Assembly: GCA_035501935.1 (NCBI GenBank)
Contig: DATJVC010000019.1
Location: forward strand, 1 to 64,000
From: Gammaproteobacteria bacterium
GTDB taxonomy: Bacteria; Pseudomonadota; Gammaproteobacteria; JAJPIJ01
Direction: 5' to 3'
DNA: 64,000 nucleotides
The notes under the pieces: model-generated
Told to the model about the DNA's origin: nothing
The model's input: only the letters and a program-made list of their open reading frames with translations
The model's database searches: none
Shown here: in pieces, positions 26,953-38,304 of the stretch
Layout: each line of letters begins with the position of its first letter
Numbering within the stretch: position 1 is the first letter of the stretch
Program-made: the position numbers and the translations under genes

Positions 26953-27914
26953 CGCGTGCGTGGACGCCGTGATTTGGACGACGGCCGCTGGTTACGATGG
27001 CTGCCACGGCCCACACTCTGGCCGGGTTTACGGCTGGTTTCTGTGGCGGTTTTGGAACCAGAATCATGGCCATGCTCACGGCGTTCCTGGCGCGGGTCAG
27101 TGCGGCGGCCGCGGCGGGGGCTGTTCCGCGCAGCCGCTTGGCGCCTGGATCCGGACCTGGATTTGCGCGGTGGTGGTGCCGGGAATCCGGCGATTTGCAA
27201 CAAGGCATTGAGTTCGGCGTCCTCAAGTTCCCACCAGCGACCGGCGCGCTGATCACGCGGCAGCAGACAGGGACCGTAACGCACGCGAATAAGGCGGCTG
27301 ACCGTCAGTCCCTGCGATTCCCACAGGCGCCTGACCTCCCGGTTGCGGCCCTCGTGCAACGTCACGTGATACCAGTGGTTGGCGCCGCTGCCGCCGGCGT
27401 CGATGATGGTGTCGAAGTGTGCAGGACCGTCGTCCAGTTCCACGCCGCTCTGTAAACGGTGCAGCATATCGGGCGTGACCGTCCCTAATATGCGCACGGC
27501 GTATTCGCGTTCCACACTACTCGAAGGGTGCATGAGGCGATGGGCCAGCTCCCCATCGGTGGTGAACAACAGCAGGCCGGAGGTGGCAACATCAAGCCGG
27601 CCGATATTGAGCCAGCGCCCGCCGCGCAGGTTCGGCAACCTGTCAAACACGGTTCCGCGCCCCTGCTCATCGCGCCGGCTGCAAATTTCGCCCGCCGGTT
27701 TGTGGTAACCGATCACCCGCAGCTGCACCGGCGCCAGGCGCATGGCCGGTACGCGGCGACCATCCACGTGGATGTCATCACCGGGATTCACCGCCTGCCC
27801 GATCTGCGCGATGCTGCCGTTGACACTGACACGCCCGGCGGCGATCCAGCCTTCCAGCTGACGGCGCGAACCCAACCCGGCGCGGGCCAGCACCTTGTGC
27901 AGACGTTCACTCAC
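26949..27914 (-). CDS. rluB: 23S rRNA pseudouridine synthase B (RluB type) with basic tail
   Basis: 321 aa. N-terminal S4 RNA-binding domain (MSERLHKVLARAGLGSRR), then a RsuA/RluB-type catalytic domain with the active aspartate in GRLDVATSGLLL, plus HEGRNREVRRLWE and VSRLIRVRYGP. It should modify helix 89 of 23S rRNA. After residue about 245 comes a 75-residue tail rich in Arg, Ser and Gly (KSRSGSRRQ, RRGRRTDPRQERREHG), probably disordered and RNA-binding. It lies downstream of scpB, the common order scpA-scpB-rluB. Confidence 0.93.
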   Translation of the reverse strand: MSERLHKVLARAGLGSRRQLEGWIAAGRVSVNGSIAQIGQAVNPGDDIHVDGRRVPAMRLAPVQLRVIGYHKPAGEICSRRDEQGRGTVFDRLPNLRGGRWLNIGRLDVATSGLLLFTTDGELAHRLMHPSSSVEREYAVRILGTVTPDMLHRLQSGVELDDGPAHFDTIIDAGGSGANHWYHVTLHEGRNREVRRLWESQGLTVSRLIRVRYGPCLLPRDQRAGRWWELEDAELNALLQIAGFPAPPPRKSRSGSRRQAAARNSPRRGRRTDPRQERREHGHDSGSKTATETSRKPGQSVGRGSHRNQRPSSKSRRPRTR

Positions 27915-27931
27915 TTGCCAACCGGGAAAAT

Positions 27932-28624
27932 TTATTCCGCCGCCTCGGCGGCCTGGGCGCTGTTTTCCCGTGTGCCGTCATCCGCTTCCGGAATGGACGC
28001 CATTGCGGGCACTCTCTCCGCCTCGTTCGCGGCGCCGGTACCGTCGGCCGATGACGCCGGCAATTCACGGAACAGATCAAGATTGATGTCCTCGATATCC
28101 CGCAACTCCGACAGCTCCGGCAGATCGGACAGGCTTTTCAGATTGAAGTAATCCAGAAATTCCCTGGTGGTGGCGTATACCGCGGGTCGGCCGGGCACGT
28201 CGCGGTAGCCTGCCACCCGCACCCATTCGCGCTCGGTCAGGGTTTTCAGAATGCTCGGCGCCAGCGACACGCCGCGGATGTCCTCGATCTCGCCGCGCGT
28301 GATCGGCTGGCGGTAGGCGATGATCGCCAGCGTTTCCAGCAGGGCGCGCGAATACCTCGGCGCCCGCTCCTCCCACAGCCGGTTGATCCACGGCGCGTAT
28401 TCGGCGCGCGCCTGGAAACGCCAGCCGCTCGCCACTTGTTTCAGTTCGATGCCGTGCCCGGCGTAATCCTGCTGCAGGGATTCCACCGCGGCACGCACGG
28501 CCTCGTGCTCCGGCACCGCGCCCAAGCCGAGATCGAACAACGCCTCCAGCCGGTCCAGCGACAACGGTTCATCGGTCACCATCAGCGCGGCTTCGATGAT
28601 CTTTTTCAGTTCTTCCATGTTCAT
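27932..28624 (-). CDS. scpB: Chromosome segregation and condensation protein ScpB
   Basis: 230 aa. Two winged-helix domains; family segments are IIEAALMVTDEPLSLDRL, LETLAIIAYRQPITRGEIEDIRGV and VAGYRDVPGRPAVYATT. The C-terminal about 55 residues are acidic and low-complexity. It binds ScpA in the SMC complex for chromosome compaction. The ATG at 28624 overlaps the scpA stop by 4 bases. Confidence 0.95.
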   Translation of the reverse strand: MNMEELKKIIEAALMVTDEPLSLDRLEALFDLGLGAVPEHEAVRAAVESLQQDYAGHGIELKQVASGWRFQARAEYAPWINRLWEERAPRYSRALLETLAIIAYRQPITRGEIEDIRGVSLAPSILKTLTEREWVRVAGYRDVPGRPAVYATTREFLDYFNLKSLSDLPELSELRDIEDINLDLFRELPASSADGTGAANEAERVPAMASIPEADDGTRENSAQAAEAAE

Positions 28625-29439
28625 GCCGGCACCGCCTTCACGTAGATCGGGCCATGCGGCTCATTCTGCACCATTTCGATCATGGCCCCCTTCAGCAATT
28701 CCAGAATGGCAAGCAGCGTCACCACCACGCCTGCGCGGCCCTCGGACACCGTGAACAGCCGCGTGAATTCCACGAAACCATCGCGGCTGCGCTCGAGCAC
28801 ACTGGCCATGCGCTCGCGCACCGACAGGGGCTCGCGCCGGACGCGATGGTTCGTGAACAGATCGGCGCGCGCCAGCACCTCGGCGAATGCCGCCATCAAC
28901 TCCTGCATCGTCACCGTCGGCGGGCGCAGACTGACGTGGCGCTCCGGAAAGGGCACGACGACGGCGTGGAGGTCGCGTTCCAGCCGCGGTAATTGCTCCA
29001 GATCCTCCGCCGCCCTCTTGTAACGCTCGTATTCCTGCAGGCGGCGCACGAGTTCGGCGCGCGGGTCCTCCTCGTCGTCGGCGCGGGCGGGGCGCGGCAG
29101 CAGCATGCGCGATTTGATCTCGGCGAGCATCGCGGCCATCACCAGATATTCCGCCGCCAGTTCCAGTTGCAGTTCCTGCATGAGATCGATGTAGGACATG
29201 TACTGGCGCGTAATCTGGGCGATGGGGATGTCCAGGATGTCCAAGTTCTGACGTTTGATCAGATACAGCAGCAAATCGAGCGGCCCCTCGAAGGTTTCCT
29301 CCAGAAACACCGCCAGGGCGTCCGGCGGTATGTAGAGGTCCTTGGGCAGTTCCGTCAGCGGCACGCCCTGCACGATGGCAAATGGCATCTCCTCCTGCTC
29401 CGGACGCGCGCCCTGCGTGACGAGATCTTCAGTGCTCAT
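28621..29439 (-). CDS. scpA: Segregation and condensation protein ScpA
   Basis: 272 aa. The kleisin subunit of SMC-ScpAB: FEGPLDLLLYLIKRQNLDILDIPIAQITRQY at about residue 50 is the family hallmark (seen as FEGPLDLLLYLI), followed by LELAAEYLVMAAMLAEIKSRMLLP as the second signature, and a C-terminal winged helix (VVTLLAILELLKGAMIEM). It overlaps trpS by 4 bases and scpB by 4 bases. Confidence 0.95.
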   Translation of the reverse strand: MSTEDLVTQGARPEQEEMPFAIVQGVPLTELPKDLYIPPDALAVFLEETFEGPLDLLLYLIKRQNLDILDIPIAQITRQYMSYIDLMQELQLELAAEYLVMAAMLAEIKSRMLLPRPARADDEEDPRAELVRRLQEYERYKRAAEDLEQLPRLERDLHAVVVPFPERHVSLRPPTVTMQELMAAFAEVLARADLFTNHRVRREPLSVRERMASVLERSRDGFVEFTRLFTVSEGRAGVVVTLLAILELLKGAMIEMVQNEPHGPIYVKAVPA

Positions 29440-30641
29440 CGATAAACAAGGCCCATTGCTTCGCGCACATCCTCCAGCGTTTCGCGCGCCGCTTCACGCG
29501 CCTTCTCGCAGCCTTTATCCAGGATTGCACGCACGTTGTCGAGGTCCTCGAGATATTCCTGGCTGCGCTCGCGGATGGGCTTCAACTCCTTCAGCACCGC
29601 GTCGATCACCGGTTGTTTGCACTCCAGGCAGCCGATGCCGGCGCTACGGCAGCCTTGCTGCACCCATTTCTTCACATCATCGCTGGAGTAAATCTCGTGA
29701 AATTTCCACACCGGGCATTTATCCGGATTGCCCGGATCGGAGCGGCGCACGCGCGCCGGGTCGGTCGGCATGGTGCGCAGTTTTTTCTCCACCGCCTCCG
29801 GATCTTCGCGCAAACCAATGGTGTTGTTGTAGGACTTCGACATTTTTTCGCCGTCCAGTCCCGGCACCTTCGATGCCGGCGTCAACAGCGGATGCGGCTC
29901 GGGCAGGATGACCTTGCCGCCGCCTTCAAGATATCCGAGCAGGCGCTCGCGATCGCCAAGACTCATGCTCCGCCGCGCGTCAATCAGCGCCTTGGCCTTT
30001 TCCAGCGCCGCTGCGTCGCCTGTCTCCAGATACTGCTTGCGCAGATCGTTGTAGAGGGTGGCGTTTTTCTTCCCCAGTTTCTTCACCGCCGCCTCTGCCT
30101 TCTGCTCGTAGCCCGGCTCGCGGCCGTAGAGAAAATTGAAACGCCGCGCGACTTCGCGCGAGAGTTCGATATGCGCCACCTGATCCTCGCCCACCGGCAC
30201 ATAGCCGGCCTTGTAGCAGAGCACGTCCGCCGTTTGCAACAGCGGATACCCAAGAAAGCCGTACGTCGACAGGTCCTTGGCCGCCAGTTTTTCCTGCTGA
30301 TCCTTGTACGACGGCACCCGCTCCAGCCAGCCGAGCGGCGTGATCATCGACAACAACAGGTGCAGCTCGGCGTGTTCCGGGACGCGCGACTGGATGAACA
30401 GCGTCGCCTCGCCCGGATTCAAACCCACGGCCAGCCAGTCCACCGCCATTTCCAGCACGGAGCCGGCGATGACGGCGGTATCCTCGTAGGCGGTGGTCAG
30501 CGCGTGCCAGTCGGCGACGAAATAAAAGCTCTCGTATTCATGCTGCAAACGCACCCAGTTCTTGAGTACCCCGTGGTAGTGCCCCAGATGCAATGCGCCC
30601 GTGGGGCGCATGCCGGATACTACACGTCGGCTGGCGGTCAT
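29436..30641 (-). CDS. trpS: Tryptophanyl-tRNA synthetase
   Basis: 401 aa, a class I synthetase. The HIGH-type motif is HLGHYHG (about 17-23) and the KMSKS loop is GEKMSKSYNN. Tryptophan-pocket segment SYKDQQEKLAAK and YPLLQTADVLCYKAGYVPVG are visible as YPLLQTADVL. It is longer than the compact about 335-aa form because of an insertion around residues 180-260 (KKLGKKNATLYNDLRKQYLE), as in several proteobacteria. First gene of the trpS-scpA-scpB-rluB cluster. Confidence 0.95.
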   Translation of the reverse strand: MTASRRVVSGMRPTGALHLGHYHGVLKNWVRLQHEYESFYFVADWHALTTAYEDTAVIAGSVLEMAVDWLAVGLNPGEATLFIQSRVPEHAELHLLLSMITPLGWLERVPSYKDQQEKLAAKDLSTYGFLGYPLLQTADVLCYKAGYVPVGEDQVAHIELSREVARRFNFLYGREPGYEQKAEAAVKKLGKKNATLYNDLRKQYLETGDAAALEKAKALIDARRSMSLGDRERLLGYLEGGGKVILPEPHPLLTPASKVPGLDGEKMSKSYNNTIGLREDPEAVEKKLRTMPTDPARVRRSDPGNPDKCPVWKFHEIYSSDDVKKWVQQGCRSAGIGCLECKQPVIDAVLKELKPIRERSQEYLEDLDNVRAILDKGCEKAREAARETLEDVREAMGLVYR

Positions 30642-30784
30642 GCTTGTAGGATTTCCCGTGGGCGTCGTGTTTATTTAAACTGAAATGACAAAACTATGAC
30701 ACGAAACGAATGGGGCATTTTACCCCAGCACGGCCTCCCGCCCCAAACAGAATTTCTCGAATAATGTCTTTTCAGATCAACAAA

Positions 30785-31426
30785 CTAGTGCGTCGCTACA
30801 GATGCGGTGGTGAACATCTCCACCGGACCGCTGCCGATTCGCAATACATGCGGCTCGCCTTCGGCCAAATCTATCACGGTGGTCGGCGTCAGCCCGCAAT
30901 TGCCCCCTCCCACGACCAGATCCACCTGGTTTCCCAGCCGCGTCATGATGACTTCAGGGTCGTTAAGCGGCAGATCCTCGCCGGGCAACATCAGCGTGGA
31001 ACTCATAATCGGCTCGTTATGCAGTTCCAGCAGCGCCTGCGTGACCCGATGATCCGGCACCCGCAAGCCGATGGTCTTGCGCTTGGGATTTTGCAAACGT
31101 CGCGGCACCTCGTGCGTGGCACGCAGTAGAAACGTATACGGCCCCGGCGTCAACGACTTCATCAGCCGGTAGGCCGGATTGCCGACCCGCGCATAGGTCG
31201 CGAGTTGCGACAGGTCGCGGCATACCAGCGTGAAATTGTGCCGGGCGTCGAGCTGGCGGAGGCGGCGGATGCGCTCCTGCGCCTCCTTGTCGCCGATCTT
31301 GCAACCCAGCGCGTAACAGGAATCGGTGGGATAGATGATGACGCCGCCGTCGCGCAAAGCCGCCACCACCTGTTCCAGTTTGCGGCGTTCCGGGTTTTGC
31401 GGATGAATTTCCAGCAGGCGTCCCAT
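30785..31426 (-). CDS. Sua5/YciO/YrdC family protein (YciO type)
   Basis: 213 aa. YrdC-like fold with the N-terminal KLEQVVAALRDGGVIIYPTDSCYALGC, seen as IIYPTDSCYALG, and the RRLRQLDARHNFTLVCRDLS segment, plus SLTPGPYTFLLRAT and STLMLPGEDLP. The longer length and these segments fit the YciO branch rather than TsaC, so threonylcarbamoyl-AMP synthesis is not certain. It is divergent from yciB, the usual neighbour in gammaproteobacteria. Confidence 0.9.
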   Translation of the reverse strand: MGRLLEIHPQNPERRKLEQVVAALRDGGVIIYPTDSCYALGCKIGDKEAQERIRRLRQLDARHNFTLVCRDLSQLATYARVGNPAYRLMKSLTPGPYTFLLRATHEVPRRLQNPKRKTIGLRVPDHRVTQALLELHNEPIMSSTLMLPGEDLPLNDPEVIMTRLGNQVDLVVGGGNCGLTPTTVIDLAEGEPHVLRIGSGPVEMFTTASVATH

Positions 31427-31467
31427 GTGATGACTCGCGGTGCAGCCGTTGGCATGTTTCCGGTATG

Positions 31468-31475
31468 ATTATAAT
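31468..31475. promoter_or_regulatory. Symmetric -10-like box between yciO-type gene and yciB
   Basis: ATTATAAT is its own complement and gives TATAAT on both strands in the 74-base gap between the divergent genes. A TTGGCA lies 15 bases upstream for the plus-strand direction; this spacing is short. No good minus-strand -35 is seen. Confidence 0.35.
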
Positions 31476-31500
31476 GTTTCCATATCGCGCCGGCTGATAC

Positions 31501-32070
31501 ATGAAAGTTTTATTCGATTTTCTCCCAATATTGCTGTTTTTCATCGCCTATTACCTTCCGGCGGATCGCAGTCAGGGCATCTACCTTGCCACGGCGGTGG
31601 CCATCGGCGCCTCGCTGGCGCAGGTGTCCTGGCACCGGCTGCGTCATGGCCGTTATGAAAAAATGCAACTGGTGACCCTGGCGCTGCTCATCGTCCTCGG
31701 CGGCGCCACCCTGTTGCTGCACGACGCACGCTACATCAAATGGAAGCCCACGGCGGTGTACTGGGCCTTCGCGCTGATCTTCCTCGGCAGCGAATTCGTC
31801 GGTCCCAAAAATCTGGTGCGGCGGATGATGGAAGGCGCGATTACCGCGCCGGCGGCGGTGTGGCGGCGCTTGAATATGAGCTGGGTATTGTTTTTTATCT
31901 TCCTCGGCGGCGTCAATCTCTACGTGGCGTTTAATTTTGCCGAGGAGACCTGGGTGAAATTCAAGCTCTTCGGCATGCTGGGACTGATGCTGCTGTTTGC
32001 CATAGCGCAATCGTTCTATCTCGCCCGCCACGCCGAGGAAATACATAAAACCACACCGGCTCCGCACTGA
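31501..32070 (+). CDS. yciB: Inner membrane septation protein (YciB/IspZ)
   Basis: 189 aa with five transmembrane segments. Family features: N-terminus MKVLFDFLPILLFFIAYY, IKWKPTAVYWAFALIFLGSEF and LNMSWVLFFIFLGGVNLYVAF, seen in pieces as KPTAVYW and MSWVLFFIFLG. The family is implicated in septation and envelope synthesis. It is divergent from the yciO-type gene and begins a plus-strand run through yciI, bolA, the methylase and dapE. Confidence 0.95.
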   Translation: MKVLFDFLPILLFFIAYYLPADRSQGIYLATAVAIGASLAQVSWHRLRHGRYEKMQLVTLALLIVLGGATLLLHDARYIKWKPTAVYWAFALIFLGSEFVGPKNLVRRMMEGAITAPAAVWRRLNMSWVLFFIFLGGVNLYVAFNFAEETWVKFKLFGMLGLMLLFAIAQSFYLARHAEEIHKTTPAPH

Positions 32071-32079
32071 GGGATCCAC

Positions 32080-32379
32080 ATGTACTACGTCATCGTCGGC
32101 GAAGACCACGCCAACAGCCTGGACAAGCGCATGCAAACGCGCCCGCAGCACCTGGAGCGCTTGCAGGCGCTGAAGGATCAGGGACGGCTGCTGCTGGCCG
32201 GCCCCTTCCCCGCCATCGACAGTCCCGATCCCGGCCCGGCGGGTTTCACCGGCAGCATCATCATCGCCGAGTTCGACTCGCTCACGGCCGCGCAAGCCTG
32301 GGCCGATGCCGATCCATATCTGGCGGCCGGCGTCTACCAGCGCGTGACGGTACGACCGTTCAGGAAAACCATGCCGTAA
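32080..32379 (+). CDS. yciI: YciI family protein
   Basis: 99 aa. Ferredoxin-like fold family with the N-terminus [29 protein letters not shown] and [16 protein letters not shown], where the conserved histidine/aspartate pair lies. Biochemical role poorly known; related to muconolactone isomerase-like proteins. It sits between yciB and bolA, as in many gammaproteobacteria. Confidence 0.92.
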   Translation: MYYVIVGEDHANSLDKRMQTRPQHLERLQALKDQGRLLLAGPFPAIDSPDPGPAGFTGSIIIAEFDSLTAAQAWADADPYLAAGVYQRVTVRPFRKTMP

Positions 32380-32390
32380 GCAGATGTCAC

Positions 32391-32653
32391 ATGGAAGATC
32401 GCATGACGCGCATTCGTGATCGCCTGCAAAAGGCGCTGACACCGGCGACGATGGACTTGATCGACGAAAGTCATCTGCACGCGGGACATGCCGGCGCCAA
32501 AAGCGGGAGGGGTCATTACCGGCTGCGCATAGTCAGCAGCCGTTTCGCGGGGTTGAATCCGGTGCAGCGCCACCGCCTCGTTTACGACGCACTCGGCGAT
32601 CTGATGCAGACCGACATCCACGCGCTCAGCATCGACGCCTCGGCACCGGACGC

Positions 32654-32657
<4 letters not shown>
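32391..32657 (+). CDS. bolA: BolA family protein
   Basis: 88 aa; a second ATG at 32403 (MTRIRDRL) may be the true start. BolA fold with DESHLHAGHAG, a histidine-rich loop used with monothiol glutaredoxins for Fe-S binding, and the helix-turn segment GLNPVQRHRLVYDAL. It acts in Fe-S and redox regulation. The next gene starts inside its stop codon (GTGA). Confidence 0.92.
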
Positions 32658-34574
<1,917 letters not shown>

Positions 34575-34607
34575 CGCAAGCCCGCCCCGGCGACGCGCGC
34601 ATTGCCG

Positions 34608-35156
34608 ATGACCGATCCCTGCCCCAGGTGCCACTACACGCGCCGGCCTGGCGATACGGCGCCGGACTGGCAGTGTCCCCATTGCGGTATCGCGATCGCC
34701 AAGTATCTGGCGCATCAGCGGCAGGCTCACACAGGTATGCCGCCAACCCAGTGGAATCCGCCGGCGCCCACCCGGCTCCAGGCGCAGGGAACAAGTGCAC
34801 CCTGGCTGGTCGTGCTGGTGGTCGCCTGCATTTTATACGGCCTGTTCCATGCGACCGCCAGCCCGGATGTGCGGCTTGATGATCCAGGAACGCGCGCCGC
34901 TGTTTTCGCCCACACCGACTACAAGGTCGTCATGTACTCGACGGCATGGTGTCCCTACTGCGCCAGGACGCGGGCGTTCTTCAAAAGCCATCATGTCGAC
35001 TACCTGGAGCGGGATATCGAACAAGACAGCGAGGCGGGCCGCGTTCATCGGGATGTGCTGCATGCCAGGGGCATTCCCGTCATCGTCATCGGCAATGAGG
35101 TGATCAGGGGATACGGCGAAGAAGCCATGCTGCAGGCTTTGGCGCGGCTGAACTGA
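34608..35156 (+). CDS. Zinc ribbon - transmembrane - glutaredoxin fusion protein
   Basis: 182 aa from the ATG at 34608. N-terminal zinc ribbon with two CPxC pairs (CPRC, CPHC within about 24 residues), a proline-rich linker, one membrane helix (about 65-82, APWLVVLVVACILYGLF) and a C-terminal glutaredoxin-like domain with the dithiol CPYC and GIPVIVIGNEVIRGYG. The membrane helix would put the ribbon and the glutaredoxin on opposite sides; by the positive-inside rule the orientation is not obvious. Probable thiol-disulfide exchange; a zinc-regulated sensor role is conjecture. It follows dapE by 33 bases. Confidence 0.85.
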   Translation: MTDPCPRCHYTRRPGDTAPDWQCPHCGIAIAKYLAHQRQAHTGMPPTQWNPPAPTRLQAQGTSAPWLVVLVVACILYGLFHATASPDVRLDDPGTRAAVFAHTDYKVVMYSTAWCPYCARTRAFFKSHHVDYLERDIEQDSEAGRVHRDVLHARGIPVIVIGNEVIRGYGEEAMLQALARLN

Positions 35157-35204
35157 AGCGCAATCTCGTGATTCGGCGACTCATTTGAAAGCAATGGTCT
35201 TGGT

Positions 35205-35651
35205 ATGAATGCAGAAACCGCCATACACCGGTTTGTCAGCGCGGCGCGCGCGGGCAGGCTGGCCCGCGTGATCTCGCCACTGCCTTCCGGCTGGGCGGTC
35301 TTGGGCGATCCGCAAATCCTGCCGGGTTATTGCGTGCTGTACCCCGATCCCGTGGTCGCTGATCTGCATGAGCTTGCCAGCGATGCGCGCGCGCGATTCC
35401 TGGGTGACATGGCCGATCTCGGCGCCGCCGTGCTGACGGTCACCGGCGCGGCGCGCATCAACTACGAGATGCTGGGCAACGCCGAGCCGGCGCTGCATGC
35501 GCACGTCATCCCGCGTTACAGTACCGAGCCCGAAGCACTGCGCAGGCAGCCCGTCTGGCTGCATGACTGGCATGTTGCTCCGGCATTCGATCCGGCGCGC
35601 GATCGGCCGCTGATGGCGCGCCTCGCAGCCGCCCTGCGTCGTTCGGTTTGA
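35205..35651 (+). CDS. HIT family hydrolase
   Basis: 148 aa. Histidine-triad fold with the motif LHAHVIPRY (HxHxx), in which the usual third histidine is replaced, as in some diadenosine-polyphosphate hydrolase-like members. Other segments are GWAVLGDPQILPGYCVLYPDP and the tail PVWLHDWHVAPAFD. It likely acts on nucleotide phosphates, substrate unknown. It is separated by about 48 bases from the preceding gene and about 70 from the next. Confidence 0.88.
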   Translation: MNAETAIHRFVSAARAGRLARVISPLPSGWAVLGDPQILPGYCVLYPDPVVADLHELASDARARFLGDMADLGAAVLTVTGAARINYEMLGNAEPALHAHVIPRYSTEPEALRRQPVWLHDWHVAPAFDPARDRPLMARLAAALRRSV

Positions 35652-35723
35652 TAAAGACCGGCGTTCTTGACAGAATTCGACTTTCGCGACGCACCATAGC
35701 CCGGCCCGCTTCTAGGAGGTTTC

Positions 35724-36773
35724 ATGTCCATGCGTTATCACGTGTTCATCCTTCCCGTCCTGCTGCTCGCCGCGTGCAGCCGCCATCACGACGAGGACAA
35801 GGGCAACAAGCCCGAGGGCTCCAGTGATGTCACCCAGCCCAAGGTGGTGCTCGAAGCGACGACCGCCCAGCCCGAACCGGTGCCCGCGACCAAGACTGCG
35901 CCCACGCCGCCCGCGGCCGGCGCCGCGAAGGCGCCGCCGGCTCCTCCCGCGCCGGATCCCTTCATCGTCCAGGCGCAGGCCAAGGCCGCCGAGATTGACA
36001 ACAGTCTGAACACCCTGACCAAAAGCGAAGGGCGCTGGCAGGCCGGCAGTAATGAATCCACCTTCACCGCCTATTTCTCCGGCGCCAATCTGGTATACAT
36101 CGAGGAACATTTGAACGCCGGTGATCGGGGTTCCTCGACCGGCAAATATTATTTCGACGGCGGCAACCTCACTTTCTACCAGGAGGAAGGCCAGTGGCGC
36201 GAATTCAATTCCCCGGCGCCGGTAAACGCACGCAAGATCGCGCGCAGCATGGTGTTTGACGCCAGCGGCAGGCTGACTGCCGCCTCGAAGACCGTGGATG
36301 ACATCCCGGCTCCGATCAGCGAATACGAGGCGCTGCCGGTGCTGACGCGGGCGCAGAATCTGCATAACGTGGCCCGGCCGCCCGCGGCCGTGGCGGAAGC
36401 CGCCGCCGAGAAACCGGCGGCCAAGGGAAAAAACAAGGCTGCAAAGACCGCTGGAAAAGAAAGCCCCAAGGAGTCCGCGGGTTCAAAGATCAGCCTTGCC
36501 GGGGGGTCCAACGGAACCACGGTGTCAGGCACTGTAAGCGGGAAATCAGTGCGCGAGTACGTGATCACCGCCAAGGATGGCCAGACGCTGACACTCAAGC
36601 TTGACAGCGACCAGGGGGCCGCCACTTTCGGGGTTTACAGCAATCGCGGGGAGATCGTCTCCGATCTCAAGGATTGGTCGGCCAAACTGCATCGTGACGG
36701 CGACTATAAAATCCGCGTCAGCGCCGGTTCAGGTCAGAACATTGCCTATCACTTGAGCGTGAACCTGCAATAG
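35724..36773 (+). CDS. Lipoprotein with C-terminal lysozyme-inhibitor/PPC-like domain
   Basis: 349 aa with a strong AGGAGG ribosome binding site at 5-8 bases. Lipoprotein signal with lipobox LAAC (cysteine about residue 18). A Pro/Ala-rich linker follows to about residue 77, then a middle domain (about 78-215, FTAYFSGANLVYIEEHLN, GKYYFDGGNLTFYQEEG), a Lys/Ala-rich linker and a C-terminal beta domain (SGTVSGKSVREYVITAKDGQTL, FGVYSNRG, DGDYKIRVSAG). The last domain resembles periplasmic g-type lysozyme inhibitors or pre-peptidase C-terminal domains. An envelope-protective role is possible; the function is unproven. Confidence 0.75.
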   Translation: MSMRYHVFILPVLLLAACSRHHDEDKGNKPEGSSDVTQPKVVLEATTAQPEPVPATKTAPTPPAAGAAKAPPAPPAPDPFIVQAQAKAAEIDNSLNTLTKSEGRWQAGSNESTFTAYFSGANLVYIEEHLNAGDRGSSTGKYYFDGGNLTFYQEEGQWREFNSPAPVNARKIARSMVFDASGRLTAASKTVDDIPAPISEYEALPVLTRAQNLHNVARPPAAVAEAAAEKPAAKGKNKAAKTAGKESPKESAGSKISLAGGSNGTTVSGTVSGKSVREYVITAKDGQTLTLKLDSDQGAATFGVYSNRGEIVSDLKDWSAKLHRDGDYKIRVSAGSGQNIAYHLSVNLQ

Positions 36774-36792
36774 CCGTGTTGACGGGCCTGAA

Positions 36793-38190
<1,398 letters not shown>

Positions 38191-38249
38191 CGTGAATCCC
38201 CGGGATGAACGCAGTGCAATTATAACAGTACGAATACCGGTTCAATCTC

Positions 38250-38280
38250 GAAAAAACAAAAAGGGCGCCGTAGCGCCCTT
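38250..38280 (-). terminator. Rho-independent terminator after the SoxYZ-like gene
   Basis: On the minus strand AAGGGCGC (38280-38273), loop TACG, GCGCCCTT (38268-38261), followed by TTTGTTTTTT. A perfect 8-bp stem with a T-run, 25 bases after the SoxYZ-like stop and before the fumC start. Confidence 0.93.
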
Positions 38281-38304
38281 CCGCAATGCAGCGAAACAGA
38301 TGTG

